The notes beneath the pieces were generated by a model that did not search any database, was not told where the DNA came from, and saw only the letters and a list, made by a program, of their open reading frames with translations. From an uncultured Clostridia bacterium (GTDB lineage Bacteria; Bacillota; Clostridia; TANB77; CAG-508): 64,000 nt of DNA. Each line of letters starts with the position of its first letter. Position 1 is the first letter of the stretch. Location of the stretch: contig CAKOVI010000009.1 in NCBI GenBank assembly GCA_934121905.1, positions 1 through 64,000 on the forward strand, in the 5' to 3' direction. Positions 42,945 through 51,797 of the stretch are shown one piece after another. The position numbers were made by a program, and so were the translations under genes.

Positions 42945-43680
42945 TTACATTTTTAAAATTTGATTTTTGTTTTTTTCTTCTTCTTTACGTCTTTTTTCCG
43001 CTTCTTTTTTAGCTCTTTCTTGACGTTTCTTATTTTTTCTTTCTTCTATTTCTGCTGCCTTTATTTCCTGTTCTTTTTGCTTTTCTTGTTTTTCTTGTAT
43101 TTCTCTATCATAACCAACCATATTGTTGACTGTTTTTAGATACATACCTGTTTGATATTCTTCTTTTTTTCCAACTACATCTATATTATGTTTAAAATAC
43201 TTATCTAAAATTTTTCTTTCATCTTTCAATTCACCACCTAAATGTAGATATTTGTACCTCCAAATTACATGCCTAACATAACTTGCATATTCTTCTTGAC
43301 TTATTTTTTCATAATTATATTCTACCTTAAATCTGCAATGTGCAATTGAGATTGTAAGGTTGGTCCATAACTCTTGTTCTGTATCTATGAAGTCTTGCCT
43401 TAAGTCTTTTATTGTTTGATATAAAACATCTACAAGTTTTAAGTATTCATTTTCATTTATATTAAATCTTTTAGGTACTTCATATACATTTACTGGTTTC
43501 TTTTTTAATAATCCTTTCGGAAGATAATAAAAATACATTTCGCCTGTTTGTACGCTTCCGTGGTATATCAACCACAGAAGCATATAAATATATTTCTTCC
43601 CATTTTTCAGGAATTAAGTCAAATAAGCAATTTTGGATTTTTTCGTATTTATCTTTCATGTTTTTTGTAGTTCTAAGCAT
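42945..43680 (-). pseudogene. YezG/DUF600-like immunity protein, frame interrupted, with long charged tail
   Basis: The first frame (43680 on) gives MKDKYEKIQNCLFDLIPEKWEEIYLYASVVD, the start of YezG-family antitoxins. The second frame gives GEMYFYYLPKG, NVYEVPKRFNINENEY, WTNLTIS and IWRYKYL, the rest of the domain. Removing one C of the minus-strand CC at 43562-43563 joins them (SVVDIHGSVQTGEMYFYY). After the domain comes an extra ~85 residues of Lys/Glu coiled coil that is not usual for YezG. Family members neutralise LXG-type toxins, but no toxin gene is nearby; the gene sits inside the glycolytic operon. Confidence 0.75.
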
Positions 43681-43693
43681 CCCTTTTTCTCTC

Positions 43694-45226
43694 CTATTTT
43701 TCTATCAAACTTTCTCCTGTCATTTCTTCTGGTTTTTCTATTCCCATTAAATCTAATATTGTTGGTGCTAAATCTGCTAGTTTTCCTTCTTTTAATTTTA
43801 TATTCTCTTTTTCAGATATTAAAATTAATGGTACTAAATTTGTAGTATGAGCAGTATGTGGTTCTCCTGTTTTGTAATCTATCATTTGTTCAGCATTTCC
43901 ATGGTCTGCTGTTATTAATAGATTTGCTTTTTGTGCGTTTATGGCATCAACTACTTTTCCTACACATTCATCTATTGTTTCTATAGCTTTTATTGCTGCT
44001 GGTAAACTTCCAGTATGACCTACCATGTCTGGATTTGCATAGTTTAATATTATGCAATTATATTTTTTAGAGTTTATTGCATCTACTACCTTTTCTGTTA
44101 CTTCATATGCGCTCATTTCTGGTTTCATATCATATGTTTCAACTTTTGGTGATGGTACTAATATCCTGTCTTCTCCTTCATATTGTTTTTCTTCTCCACC
44201 ATTAAAGAAGAAGGTAACATGTGCGTATTTTTCTGTTTCTGCTATTCTTAATTGTTTTCCACCATTTTTACTTATAACTTCTCCAAGTGTATTCTTTACT
44301 GGCTCTTTTTTGAATGCTATATGAACATTTGGCATTGTTTCATCATAACTTGTGAAACATACAAAATATAGGTTCATTTTCTTTGTTTCGAATTCATTAA
44401 ATTCTGGGTCTACTATTGCTCTTGTTATTTGTCTTGCTCTATCTGGTCTAAAGTTAAAGAATATTACTGAGTCTCCATCTTCTATTGTTGCAACTGGTTT
44501 ATCTCCATTCATTATTACTGTTGGTTCTACAAATTCGTCAAATACTTCTTTTTGATATGAGCTTTCTATTGCATTTATTGCAGTTCCTGCTGTTTCTCCT
44601 TTTCCGAACACAAGAGCATCATATGCTTTTTGCTCTCTATTCCAACGTTTATCTCTATCCATTGCATAAAATCTTCCAGATAAACTTGCAATTTTTCCTA
44701 CACCTTTTTCTTTCATTTTTTCTTCTAGTTCTTGTATATAGTTTTCAGCTGATGCTGGTGGTGTGTCTCTTCCATCTAAGAAACAATGTACATATACGTT
44801 TTCAAAGTCTCTTCTTTTTGCCATTTCTAATAGTCCATATAGGTGTCTATTATGGCTATGAACTCCACCATCTGATACTAGTCCTAATATGTGTAGTTTT
44901 GAATTGTTTTTCTTGCAATTTTCTATTGCATTTATAAATTCTTCGTTACTGAAGAAATCTCCATCTTCTATTGATTTTGTTATTCTTGTTAGTTCTTGGT
45001 ATACTACTCTTCCTGCTCCTATATTTGTGTGACCCACTTCAGAGTTTCCCATTTGTCCTTCTGGTAATCCTACTGCTAGCCCACTTGCTGCAATTTTTGT
45101 TGTTGGGTATTTTTTCATAAGTTTGTCAATGTTTGGTTTGTTTGCTAATTTTACTGCATTTCCTTCTTTATTATTATTTTCCCCAAATCCATCTAATATC
45201 ATAAGCATTGTTAATTTACTATCCAT
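43694..45226 (-). CDS. gpmI: 2,3-bisphosphoglycerate-independent phosphoglycerate mutase
   Basis: Manganese-dependent mutase interconverting 3- and 2-phosphoglycerate. The phosphorylated Ser62 is in GQMGNSEVGH. The metal-binding blocks MLMILDGFG, FNFRPDRARQ, NYANPDMVGHTG and ITADHGNAEQM are present. Full length at 510 residues. It sits between tpiA and the YezG-like gene in the glycolytic operon. Confidence 0.97.
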   Translation of the reverse strand: MDSKLTMLMILDGFGENNNKEGNAVKLANKPNIDKLMKKYPTTKIAASGLAVGLPEGQMGNSEVGHTNIGAGRVVYQELTRITKSIEDGDFFSNEEFINAIENCKKNNSKLHILGLVSDGGVHSHNRHLYGLLEMAKRRDFENVYVHCFLDGRDTPPASAENYIQELEEKMKEKGVGKIASLSGRFYAMDRDKRWNREQKAYDALVFGKGETAGTAINAIESSYQKEVFDEFVEPTVIMNGDKPVATIEDGDSVIFFNFRPDRARQITRAIVDPEFNEFETKKMNLYFVCFTSYDETMPNVHIAFKKEPVKNTLGEVISKNGGKQLRIAETEKYAHVTFFFNGGEEKQYEGEDRILVPSPKVETYDMKPEMSAYEVTEKVVDAINSKKYNCIILNYANPDMVGHTGSLPAAIKAIETIDECVGKVVDAINAQKANLLITADHGNAEQMIDYKTGEPHTAHTTNLVPLILISEKENIKLKEGKLADLAPTILDLMGIEKPEEMTGESLIEK

Positions 45227-45297
45227 AAAATTCTTTCCCTCTTTCTTATTTTTTTAAGTCTTACTTATGGAGATTTTGCCATTATTTAAAATGTCTT

Positions 45298-46050
45298 TTA
45301 TTTATTGTAGTTTACTATTTTTTCAAAGGTTTCTGCTTTTAAACTTGCTCCACCTATTAAGCCTCCATCTATATCTGACATTTCTAATAATTCTTTGGCA
45401 TTTTCTGGTTTCATACTTCCACCGTATTGTATTATAACTCTTTCAGCCACGTTTTGTCCATAGATTTTGGAAATTTCGTCTCTTATTTTTTTGCATGCAT
45501 CATTTGCATCTTCTTTTGTTGCTGTTTTTCCTGTTCCTATTGCCCAGATTGGTTCATATGCTATTATTGTGTTTGCTACTTGTTCTTCTGTTAATCCTTC
45601 CAAAGCTTTTTTAGTCTGCTCTGTTATTATGTCATATTGAATGCCTGCTTCTCTTTGCTCTAATGTTTCGCCAACACATACTATTGGTTTTAGGTTATTT
45701 AAAAATGCTGCTTTTATTTTTTTGTTTACTGTTTCATCTGTTTCTGCAAAATATTGCCTTCTTTCAGAGTGACCTATTATTACATATTGTACTCCTATTG
45801 ATTTTAACATTTTTCCAGAAACTTCTCCCGTATATGCTCCTTTTTCTTCAAAGTGCATATTTTGAGCACCTATTTTTATATTTGTATCTTGTGCTGCAAG
45901 TAAACTGTAAAATAAATCTGTGTATGGTACACATAGTATTACTTCATTTTCCGTTTTCTTTACAAGTGGTGCTAATGCTGCTATCATTTCCATTGCTTCA
46001 TTTGGAAGCATATTCATTTTCCAGTTTCCTGCAATTACTTTTTTTCTCAT
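45298..46050 (-). CDS. tpiA: Triosephosphate isomerase
   Basis: Interconverts dihydroxyacetone phosphate and glyceraldehyde 3-phosphate. The N-terminus is KVIAGNWKMN with the substrate Lys, the electrophilic His is in IIGHSERRQ, and the catalytic Glu is in AYEPIWAIGTG. IQYGGSMKPEN and GGLIGGASL form the phosphate site. 250 residues from the ATG at 46050, preceded by AAGGAAGG; the longer frame is rejected. Confidence 0.97.
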   Translation of the reverse strand: MRKKVIAGNWKMNMLPNEAMEMIAALAPLVKKTENEVILCVPYTDLFYSLLAAQDTNIKIGAQNMHFEEKGAYTGEVSGKMLKSIGVQYVIIGHSERRQYFAETDETVNKKIKAAFLNNLKPIVCVGETLEQREAGIQYDIITEQTKKALEGLTEEQVANTIIAYEPIWAIGTGKTATKEDANDACKKIRDEISKIYGQNVAERVIIQYGGSMKPENAKELLEMSDIDGGLIGGASLKAETFEKIVNYNK

Positions 46051-46090
46051 ATTTACAAGCCTTCCTTTCGCTTTCAATTATTTTCTATAA

Positions 46091-46675
46091 TCAGATTATA
46101 TCTGCAGTTTCTCTTAAAATTCTTCTTAAAGTTTCTTTTTTTATAATTTCTATTAATTTATTTTTAGAATCCTCAGTATAATCATTTATAAATTCATAAT
46201 CAAATTGTTTTCTTAAATCATCATTTTGTGAATATTCTTTAATATGTTCGTCTATTTCTTGTAGTCTCGCCTCTTCCGCATCTTTAGGTAAGTTCCTATT
46301 TTTTAATTCTTTTTTAGCTCTTTTAACATCATAAGGAATAATATATATTGAAAAAATATTTCGAGCATGTCTTTTTATATCATATATTCTATTATAATGG
46401 ACTTCTGTTACTAGATTTTCATTAGATTCAAGTAATTCTTTTCTGTATCCATATTTTGCCCCAAGAAATTCAAAATTTGCTGTAATTTCATTTGTCTTCA
46501 CTTTTTTCTCAAATTCTTCATCACTTACAAATTCTTTATCAATTCCTGCAATTTCTCCTGTTCTCTTTTTTCTAGTAGTTACTATCACTAAATTTTTAAA
46601 TCCAAGTTCTTTAGCTATTGCATCCTTAAAAAACGACTTTCCTGTACCTGTTATTCCTGATAACGTTACTATCAT
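46091..46675 (-). CDS. Guanylate kinase-like P-loop protein
   Basis: The Walker A motif SGITGTGKS is near the N-terminus. TTRKKRTGEIAGIDKEFVSDEEFEKK and the later Tyr-Gly pair (AKYGYRKE) resemble the GMP-binding part of guanylate kinase, though the motifs are diverged. The C-terminal part is highly charged. It may be a divergent or paralogous kinase rather than the housekeeping Gmk. 194 residues. It overlaps the Nudix gene by four bases (ATGA). The pair is embedded in the glycolytic operon. Confidence 0.8.
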   Translation of the reverse strand: MIVTLSGITGTGKSFFKDAIAKELGFKNLVIVTTRKKRTGEIAGIDKEFVSDEEFEKKVKTNEITANFEFLGAKYGYRKELLESNENLVTEVHYNRIYDIKRHARNIFSIYIIPYDVKRAKKELKNRNLPKDAEEARLQEIDEHIKEYSQNDDLRKQFDYEFINDYTEDSKNKLIEIIKKETLRRILRETADII

Positions 46676-47271
46676 TTTTGTTCTCCTCTTTTTTGAATAT
46701 CTTTTTCTCCATAATAAATTTGTTTAATTTTCTCAAAAATTTTGCTATAATCATAGTTTTTTGGAAATTTGGTTCTTCCACTTTTTATAAGCTCAAAAGC
46801 TTCTTCTAAAGGTAGCCATACAATTTTATCAATTTCTTCTTTTTGAATTTCTACTTTTGAAGACTGTCTTTTTAAACAGTAAAATGTTATAAAGAATTTT
46901 TTTATTTTTCCTTTGCTTTCAAATCCCAAAGGTACACCTTGTGGTGTAACTTTTATAACATTCATTGCTTCTTCTAGTTCTATTCCTAATTCTTCCCTTA
47001 GTTCTCTTATCATTGCTTGAGTTTCTGTTTCTCTATCATCTAAATGACCTGAGCACAAATCCTTTTTTCCAGGGGTAAGGCCTTTATTTGCTCTTACCTC
47101 TATTAAAGCTTCTCCTTTTTCGTTTATGACAAAACAAGTTACTCCTTTTAGCCATTCATTTTCTGTTAATGTTTTTTCTTCTGCTTTTTCTATTATTCTT
47201 TTTAATTCACCATTTTCATCATATACTCTATATGTTTCTTTTGATACTCCAGATATTCTTTGATTTTTCAT
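46672..47271 (-). CDS. Nudix hydrolase
   Basis: 199 residues with a full Nudix box: Gly, five residues, Glu, seven residues, then RELREELGI (GHLDDRETETQAMIRELREELGIEL split over the motif). It hydrolyses a nucleoside diphosphate linked to another group; the substrate is unknown. The N-terminal ~50 residues, with GVSKETYRVYDENGEL, resemble the IPP-isomerase-like Nudix subgroup. It is coupled to the GMK-like gene downstream. PAL copy 15 precedes it. Confidence 0.88.
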   Translation of the reverse strand: MKNQRISGVSKETYRVYDENGELKRIIEKAEEKTLTENEWLKGVTCFVINEKGEALIEVRANKGLTPGKKDLCSGHLDDRETETQAMIRELREELGIELEEAMNVIKVTPQGVPLGFESKGKIKKFFITFYCLKRQSSKVEIQKEEIDKIVWLPLEEAFELIKSGRTKFPKNYDYSKIFEKIKQIYYGEKDIQKRGEQK

Positions 47272-47295
47272 ATAATTTCTACTGCCTTTCTTTTT

Positions 47296-47388
47296 GCCCC
47301 AAATGAACCGGTTCTTTTTGTGCCATTTTCCCCATTAGGACCGGTTCTTTTTGTGTCCGTGCCCAAAAAGAACCGGTCCATTTGTGCC
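47296..47388. repeat. PAL palindrome 15 (intermediate type), pgk-Nudix gap
   Basis: Three half units with core GGACCGGTTCTTTTTG. The right pair forms a stem (about 47338-47354 with 47362-47379) and the left unit is an extra copy. It begins about 12 bases after the pgk stop. Confidence 0.85.
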
Positions 47389-47400
47389 TATTTGCATTTT

Positions 47401-48585
47401 TTATTTATCCATCAATGCTTCTATTCCTGGTAACCTCTTTCCCTCTAAGAATTCAAGCGAAGCTCCACCACCAGTAGAGATGTGAGTCATTTTGTCAGCT
47501 AAACCTGCTTTTTCAACAGCTGCTGCTGAATCTCCTCCACCAATTATTTTTATCGCATCAATATCTCCTAATGCTTTTGCAATTTCATTTGTTCCAACTG
47601 CAAATTGGTCAAATTCAAATACACCAAGAGGTCCATTCCATACTATTGTTTTTGCGTTTTGTAGTTCTTCTTTATATAATTTGATTGTTTCTTCTCCAAT
47701 GTCTAAACCTTCCCAGCCATCAGGTATTTCTGTTGATTTTACAGTTTTAGATTCTGTATCTGGTTTAAACTCTTTTCCTATTTTGTTATCTATTGGAAGT
47801 AAGAATTTAACTTTCTTTTCTTTTGCTTTTTCCATTATTTCTAGTGCTAGGTCGCATTTATCTTCTTCACATAAAGAATCTCCAACACTGTATCCTTGTG
47901 CTTTAAAGAATGTATATGCCATTCCTCCACCTATGATTAAAGTGTCTACTTTTTCTAGTAAGTTTTCTATTACTCCTATTTTATCAGATACTTTTGAACC
48001 ACCTAAAATTGCAACAAATGGTCTTTCTGGATTTTCTAGAGCTTCTCCTAAGAATTTTAATTCTTTTTCTATTAAAAATCCTGATACTGCTGGTAAATAT
48101 TTTGTAACTCCTTCTGTTGATGCGTGTGCTCTATGAGCTGTTCCAAATGCATCATTGACAAATATTTCTCCAAATGATGCTAATTTTTTAGCAAATTCTG
48201 GGTCATTATCTGTTTCTTCTCTATGGAATCTTACATTTTCTAGTAATAATACTTCCCCGTTTTTTAGGTTTTCTGCTTTGTTTTTCGCATCCTCACCAAT
48301 TACATCTTCTGCCATTATTACTTCTTGTCCAAGTAATTTTGATAGTTCTTTTGCAACTGGTTTTAGAGAATATTCTGGTTTAAATTCTCCTTTTGGTCTT
48401 CCTAAATGTGAGCATAATATTACCTTACAATTTTGCTCTAATAAGTATTTTATAGTAGGTAAAGCTGCCACTATTCTTCTATTGTCTGTAATATTTTTAT
48501 TTTCGTCCATTGGTACATTGAAGTCACATCTTACCAATACCTTTTTGTCTTTTAAATCTATATCTTTAATTGTTTTTTTATTCAT
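47401..48585 (-). CDS. pgk: Phosphoglycerate kinase
   Basis: Makes ATP from 1,3-bisphosphoglycerate. VLVRCDFNVPMDE and SHLGRPKG are at the N-terminus, FVNDAFGTAHRAHAS in the middle, and the C-terminal GGGDSAAAVEKAG and HISTGGGASLEFLEGK form the nucleotide side. Full length at 394 residues. The start follows AAAGGAATGAG. It is second in the operon after gap, from which PAL copy 16 and another hairpin separate it. Confidence 0.98.
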   Translation of the reverse strand: MNKKTIKDIDLKDKKVLVRCDFNVPMDENKNITDNRRIVAALPTIKYLLEQNCKVILCSHLGRPKGEFKPEYSLKPVAKELSKLLGQEVIMAEDVIGEDAKNKAENLKNGEVLLLENVRFHREETDNDPEFAKKLASFGEIFVNDAFGTAHRAHASTEGVTKYLPAVSGFLIEKELKFLGEALENPERPFVAILGGSKVSDKIGVIENLLEKVDTLIIGGGMAYTFFKAQGYSVGDSLCEEDKCDLALEIMEKAKEKKVKFLLPIDNKIGKEFKPDTESKTVKSTEIPDGWEGLDIGEETIKLYKEELQNAKTIVWNGPLGVFEFDQFAVGTNEIAKALGDIDAIKIIGGGDSAAAVEKAGLADKMTHISTGGGASLEFLEGKRLPGIEALMDK

Positions 48586-48634
48586 AATAAATTCTCATTC
48601 CTTTCAAGCTTTAAATTAAACTTTTTATTTAATT

Positions 48635-48680
48635 AAAAGCTAGGTGGCAGGCATTTTTTGTTTGCCACCCTCTAGCTTTT
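48635..48680 (-). terminator. Hairpin between gap and pgk
   Basis: AAAAGCTAGGTGGCA and TGCCACCCTCTAGCTTTT pair with a small bulge. It lies immediately next to PAL copy 16. It could be a partial terminator or a processing hairpin that sets the gap:pgk ratio. Only four T residues follow on the minus strand. Confidence 0.55.
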
Positions 48681-48692
48681 CTTTTTTGTCCA

Positions 48693-48742
48693 TTTGGGAC
48701 CGGTTCTTTTGTGAACATGTTCATAAAAGAACCGGTCCCAAA
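48693..48742. repeat. PAL palindrome 16 (intermediate type), gap-pgk gap
   Basis: A 50-bp palindrome with 24 of 25 positions paired and no loop; core GGGACCGGTTCTTTT. It begins about eight bases after the gap stop codon. Confidence 0.93.
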
Positions 48743-48749
48743 AAGTACA

Positions 48750-49769
48750 TTATTTTTCAAGTTCTGCAAAATATTTGATTGTTCTAACCATTTGGCTAGT
48801 ATATGAATTTTCGTTATCATACCAAGAAACAACTTGAACTTGATATGTGTCATCATCTAATTTTTGTACCATTGTTTGAGTTGCATCAAATAATGAACCA
48901 TATCTCATTCCTATAACGTCTGAAGATACTAATTCTTCTTCTGTGTATCCAAATGATTCATTTGAAGCTGCTTTCATAGCTGCATTTATTGATTCAACTG
49001 TTATATCATGTCCTTTTACAACTGCTACTAATATTGTTGTAGATCCTGTTGGAACTGGAACACGTTGAGCCGAACCTATTAATTTTCCATTTAGTTCTGG
49101 AATAACTAATCCAATTGCTTTAGCTGCTCCTGTTGAGTTAGGAACGATGTTTACAGCTGCTGCTCTTGCTCTTCTTAGATTTCCTTTTCTGTGTGGACCA
49201 TCTAGTAACATTTGGTCTCCTGTATAAGCATGTATTGTTGACATTATACCAGACTCTATAGGTGCATAATCATTTAGTGCTTTAGCCATTGGTGCTAAGC
49301 AGTTTGTTGTGCATGATGCTGCAGATATTATTTTGTCTTCTGGTGTTAAGATATCTTGATTTACATTGTAAACTACTGTTGGTAAATCTTTTCCAGCTGG
49401 TGCTGATATTACAACTCTTTTTGCTCCTGCATTGATATGTGCCATAGCTTTGTCTTTTGATGTGTAGAATCCTGTGCATTCTAATACTACATCTACTCCG
49501 ATTTCTCCCCATGGTAATTCATTTGCATCTGCTTTTGCATATATTTTTATAGTTTTTCCATCAACTGTTATTGAATCTTCTCCTGCTACTACTGTGTCTG
49601 CTTTTTCGTATCTTCCTTGTGCAGAATCATATTTTAATAGATGTGCTAGCATTGATGGGCTTGTTAGGTCGTTTATTGCAACGATTTCATACCCTTCTGC
49701 TCCAAACATTTGTCTAAATGCTAGACGTCCTATACGTCCAAATCCATTAATGGCTACTTTTACTGACAT
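48750..49769 (-). CDS. gap: Glyceraldehyde-3-phosphate dehydrogenase
   Basis: NAD-dependent oxidation of glyceraldehyde 3-phosphate. The NAD motif GFGRIGR is at residues 9-15 and catalytic Cys153 is in SAASCTTNCLAP. HAYTGDQ and WYDNENSYTSQM are present. 339 residues. It opens the glycolytic operon behind a clear promoter. The start follows AAAGGAGG. Confidence 0.98.
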   Translation of the reverse strand: MSVKVAINGFGRIGRLAFRQMFGAEGYEIVAINDLTSPSMLAHLLKYDSAQGRYEKADTVVAGEDSITVDGKTIKIYAKADANELPWGEIGVDVVLECTGFYTSKDKAMAHINAGAKRVVISAPAGKDLPTVVYNVNQDILTPEDKIISAASCTTNCLAPMAKALNDYAPIESGIMSTIHAYTGDQMLLDGPHRKGNLRRARAAAVNIVPNSTGAAKAIGLVIPELNGKLIGSAQRVPVPTGSTTILVAVVKGHDITVESINAAMKAASNESFGYTEEELVSSDVIGMRYGSLFDATQTMVQKLDDDTYQVQVVSWYDNENSYTSQMVRTIKYFAELEK

Positions 49770-49785
49770 ATTAAATTCCTCCTTT

Positions 49786-49811
49786 AAACATACTTTTGTC
49801 TATGTATGTTT
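49786..49811 (-). promoter_or_regulatory. Stem-loops in the gap leader
   Basis: AAACATAC/GTATGTTT encloses ten bases and lies directly upstream of the ribosome binding site. A second small stem TTGCC/GGCAA (49830-49846) lies closer to the transcription start. They may affect mRNA stability or translation of a highly expressed operon. Confidence 0.45.
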
Positions 49812-49851
49812 TTTACATTTTTGTTTATTGTTGCCTTTTTCAGGCAAATTT

Positions 49852-49880
49852 ATTCTATAACAAGTTAAAAAATATTTCAA
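49852..49880 (-). promoter_or_regulatory. Promoter of the glycolytic operon
   Basis: Minus-strand TTGAAA (49875-49880), 17-bp spacer, TAGAAT (49852-49857). Confidence 0.7.
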
Positions 49881-50012
49881 GGGGTTTGAGAGATTTTTTA
49901 AGGCTATTTTTTTACTTTTTTCGATACTTGTGATAGATTTCGACAAATTTTATATTTATTTTGTTATATAATTTTAGCTAAGGTCTTTTGATCTTAGATT
50001 GGAGGTGTTTTA

Positions 50013-50144
50013 ATGCCAAAAAATCGAAAGAAAAGGAAAACTTTTAGTATTGATAAATTTTTACATATTATGTTTAAACGCTTAAAAAATATTTATTGCA
50101 TTTTAAAAGTTATTAAAGATATTTTTTGGCTTTTCCAAAAATAA
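50013..50144 (+). CDS. Small basic 43-residue protein, unknown
   Basis: It begins MPKNRKKRKTFSIDKF and continues as a hydrophobic/basic amphipathic stretch ending DIFWLFQK. It has an excellent GGAGGTG site six bases before the ATG, an A+T-rich upstream region with TATAAT at 49967-49972, and a strong terminator two bases after the stop. This compact package supports a real gene. The product could sit on the membrane surface or bind nucleic acid. I recognise no family; a small toxin or a ribosomal accessory peptide are possibilities only. Confidence 0.65.
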   Translation: MPKNRKKRKTFSIDKFLHIMFKRLKNIYCILKVIKDIFWLFQK

Positions 50145-50145
50145 A

Positions 50146-50174
50146 AAAACAGGCATTCCCAGTGCCTGTTTTTT
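50146..50174. terminator. Bidirectional terminator of the 43-codon gene and glyQS
   Basis: Perfect stem AAACAGGCA/TGCCTGTTT with a TTCCCAG-type loop and T-runs on both strands. It follows the small plus-strand gene directly and also lies downstream of glyQS on the minus strand. Confidence 0.85.
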
Positions 50175-50192
50175 TGATAATTTTCATTATCC

Positions 50193-50235
50193 GGTCTTTT
50201 AATCTCCTTTGGAGATTTATGTGTTTTAATGCCAA
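50193..50235 (+). repeat. Partial duplicate of the 43-codon gene's leader
   Basis: The 15-mer GTGTTTTAATGCCAA at 50221-50235 repeats 50005-50019 exactly. The upstream GGTCTTTT...GGAG also resembles 49982-50007. The copied start would give only MPISYL and a stop. It is a direct-repeat remnant. Confidence 0.6.
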
Positions 50236-50329
50236 TTTCATATTTATAATACTATATTTTCTTTAAATTTGCAACAAAAAATAATAAATTCTTCAAAAAA
50301 TCGTTCAACATTTTTCGACATTTGTTTTC

Positions 50330-51712
50330 TTAAAAATTGATTCTCTCTTTTATCCAATTTTCAACTTCATCAATTGAAATTCTGACTTGCTCCATTGTAT
50401 CTCTATCTCTAATAGTAACTTGATTATCCTCTAATGTATCAAAATCAACAGTTACACAATATGGAGTTCCGATTTCATCTTCTCTTCTATAACGTTTTCC
50501 AATTGAACCTGTTTCATCATAATCACACATAAATGTTTTAGATAATTTCTCATGTAATTCCATAGCTTTTCCAGACAATTTTTTAGATAAAGGCAAAACT
50601 GCTAATTTGTATGGAGCTAAAGCTGGATGTAAATGTAAAACTGTTCTTGTATCTCCTTCGGCAATTTCTTGTTCATCATATGCGTTACATAGGAACATTA
50701 ATATTAATCTATCTACACCTACTGATGGTTCTATTACAAATGGAACATATTTTTCACCTGTGTCTGGGTCTTGATATGTAAGGTCTTGTTTTGTTGCTTC
50801 CATATGTCTTGATAGGTCATAGTTTGTTCTATCTGCAATTCCCCAAACTTCTCCCCAGCCAAATGGGAATCTATATTCTATATCTGCTGTTGCTTTGCTA
50901 TAGAATGATAGTTCTTCTTTTGTATGGTTTCTAAATCTTACATCTTCTTCTTTTGCACCAAGTGATATTAGGAAGTTATGGCAATATTCTTTCCAGTATT
51001 CATGCCATTCTAAGTCTGTATCTGGTTTGCAGAAAAATTCTATTTCCATTTGTTCAAATTCACGTGTTCTGAATATGAAGTTTCCTGGTGTTATTTCGTT
51101 TCTGAATGCTTTTCCTTGTTGACATATTCCCATTGGTAATTTTCTTCTTGTTGTTCTAAGTACATTTTTGAAGTTTACAAATATTCCTTGTGCTGTTTCT
51201 GGACGTAGATATATTTCAGATTTTGCATCTTCTGTAACTCCTTGGAATGTTTTGAACATTAGGTTGAATTTTCTGATTGATGTATAATTTAGTTTTCCAC
51301 AGTTTGGACATACTATATTGTTATCATTTATATATTTTACTGTTTCTTCATCTGACCATCCATCTGCTATTACATCTTTTCCATTTTTTGCAGCCCATTC
51401 TTCTATTAATTTGTCTGCTCTATGTCTTGTCTTGCATTCTTTACAATCTATTAAAGGGTCTGAAAAGCTTGCTACATGTCCTGTTGTTACCCATACTTGA
51501 GGATTCATTAATATGCTACTATCTAATCCTACATTGTATTTGTTTTCTTGTACCATCTTTTTCATCCATGCTTTTTTTATGTTATTTTTTAATTCCACTC
51601 CTAGTGGTCCGTAATCCCATGTATTTGAAAGTCCACCATATATATCTGAACCTGGATAAACATATCCTCTTGCTTTGCATAGGTTAACTATTTTTTCCAT
51701 TGAATCTAGCAT
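50330..51712 (-). CDS. glyQS: Glycine--tRNA ligase (single-chain, alpha2 type)
   Basis: Class II synthetase. The N-terminus is KARGYVYPGSDIYGGL, motif 1-like WDYGPLGVELKNN follows, motif 2 includes FRTREFEQMEIEFF, and motif 3 is near GVDRLILMFL. CKEC and CPNC pairs suggest zinc. 460 residues, as in the Thermus/Bacillota one-chain form, not the glyQ-glyS heterotetramer. The start is at 51712 with GAGGG; no T-box lies in the 85-base upstream gap. Confidence 0.96.
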   Translation of the reverse strand: MLDSMEKIVNLCKARGYVYPGSDIYGGLSNTWDYGPLGVELKNNIKKAWMKKMVQENKYNVGLDSSILMNPQVWVTTGHVASFSDPLIDCKECKTRHRADKLIEEWAAKNGKDVIADGWSDEETVKYINDNNIVCPNCGKLNYTSIRKFNLMFKTFQGVTEDAKSEIYLRPETAQGIFVNFKNVLRTTRRKLPMGICQQGKAFRNEITPGNFIFRTREFEQMEIEFFCKPDTDLEWHEYWKEYCHNFLISLGAKEEDVRFRNHTKEELSFYSKATADIEYRFPFGWGEVWGIADRTNYDLSRHMEATKQDLTYQDPDTGEKYVPFVIEPSVGVDRLILMFLCNAYDEQEIAEGDTRTVLHLHPALAPYKLAVLPLSKKLSGKAMELHEKLSKTFMCDYDETGSIGKRYRREDEIGTPYCVTVDFDTLEDNQVTIRDRDTMEQVRISIDEVENWIKERINF

Positions 51713-51751
51713 TTTCTTTTCCCTCTTTCTTCTCTTTTTTTGATGTTTTTA

Positions 51752-51780
51752 AGTTTATCATATTTTTCATTTCTTATCAA
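51752..51780 (-). promoter_or_regulatory. Promoter of glyQS
   Basis: Minus-strand TTGATA (51775-51780), 17-bp spacer, extended -10 TGATAAACT (51752-51757). Confidence 0.6.
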
Positions 51781-51797
51781 GCATTATCTATAATTTT

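Noticed and set aside
51713..51797. T-box upstream of glyQS
   Set aside because: The gap to the neighbouring gene is only 85 bases and lacks the T-box sequence; a simple promoter explains it.
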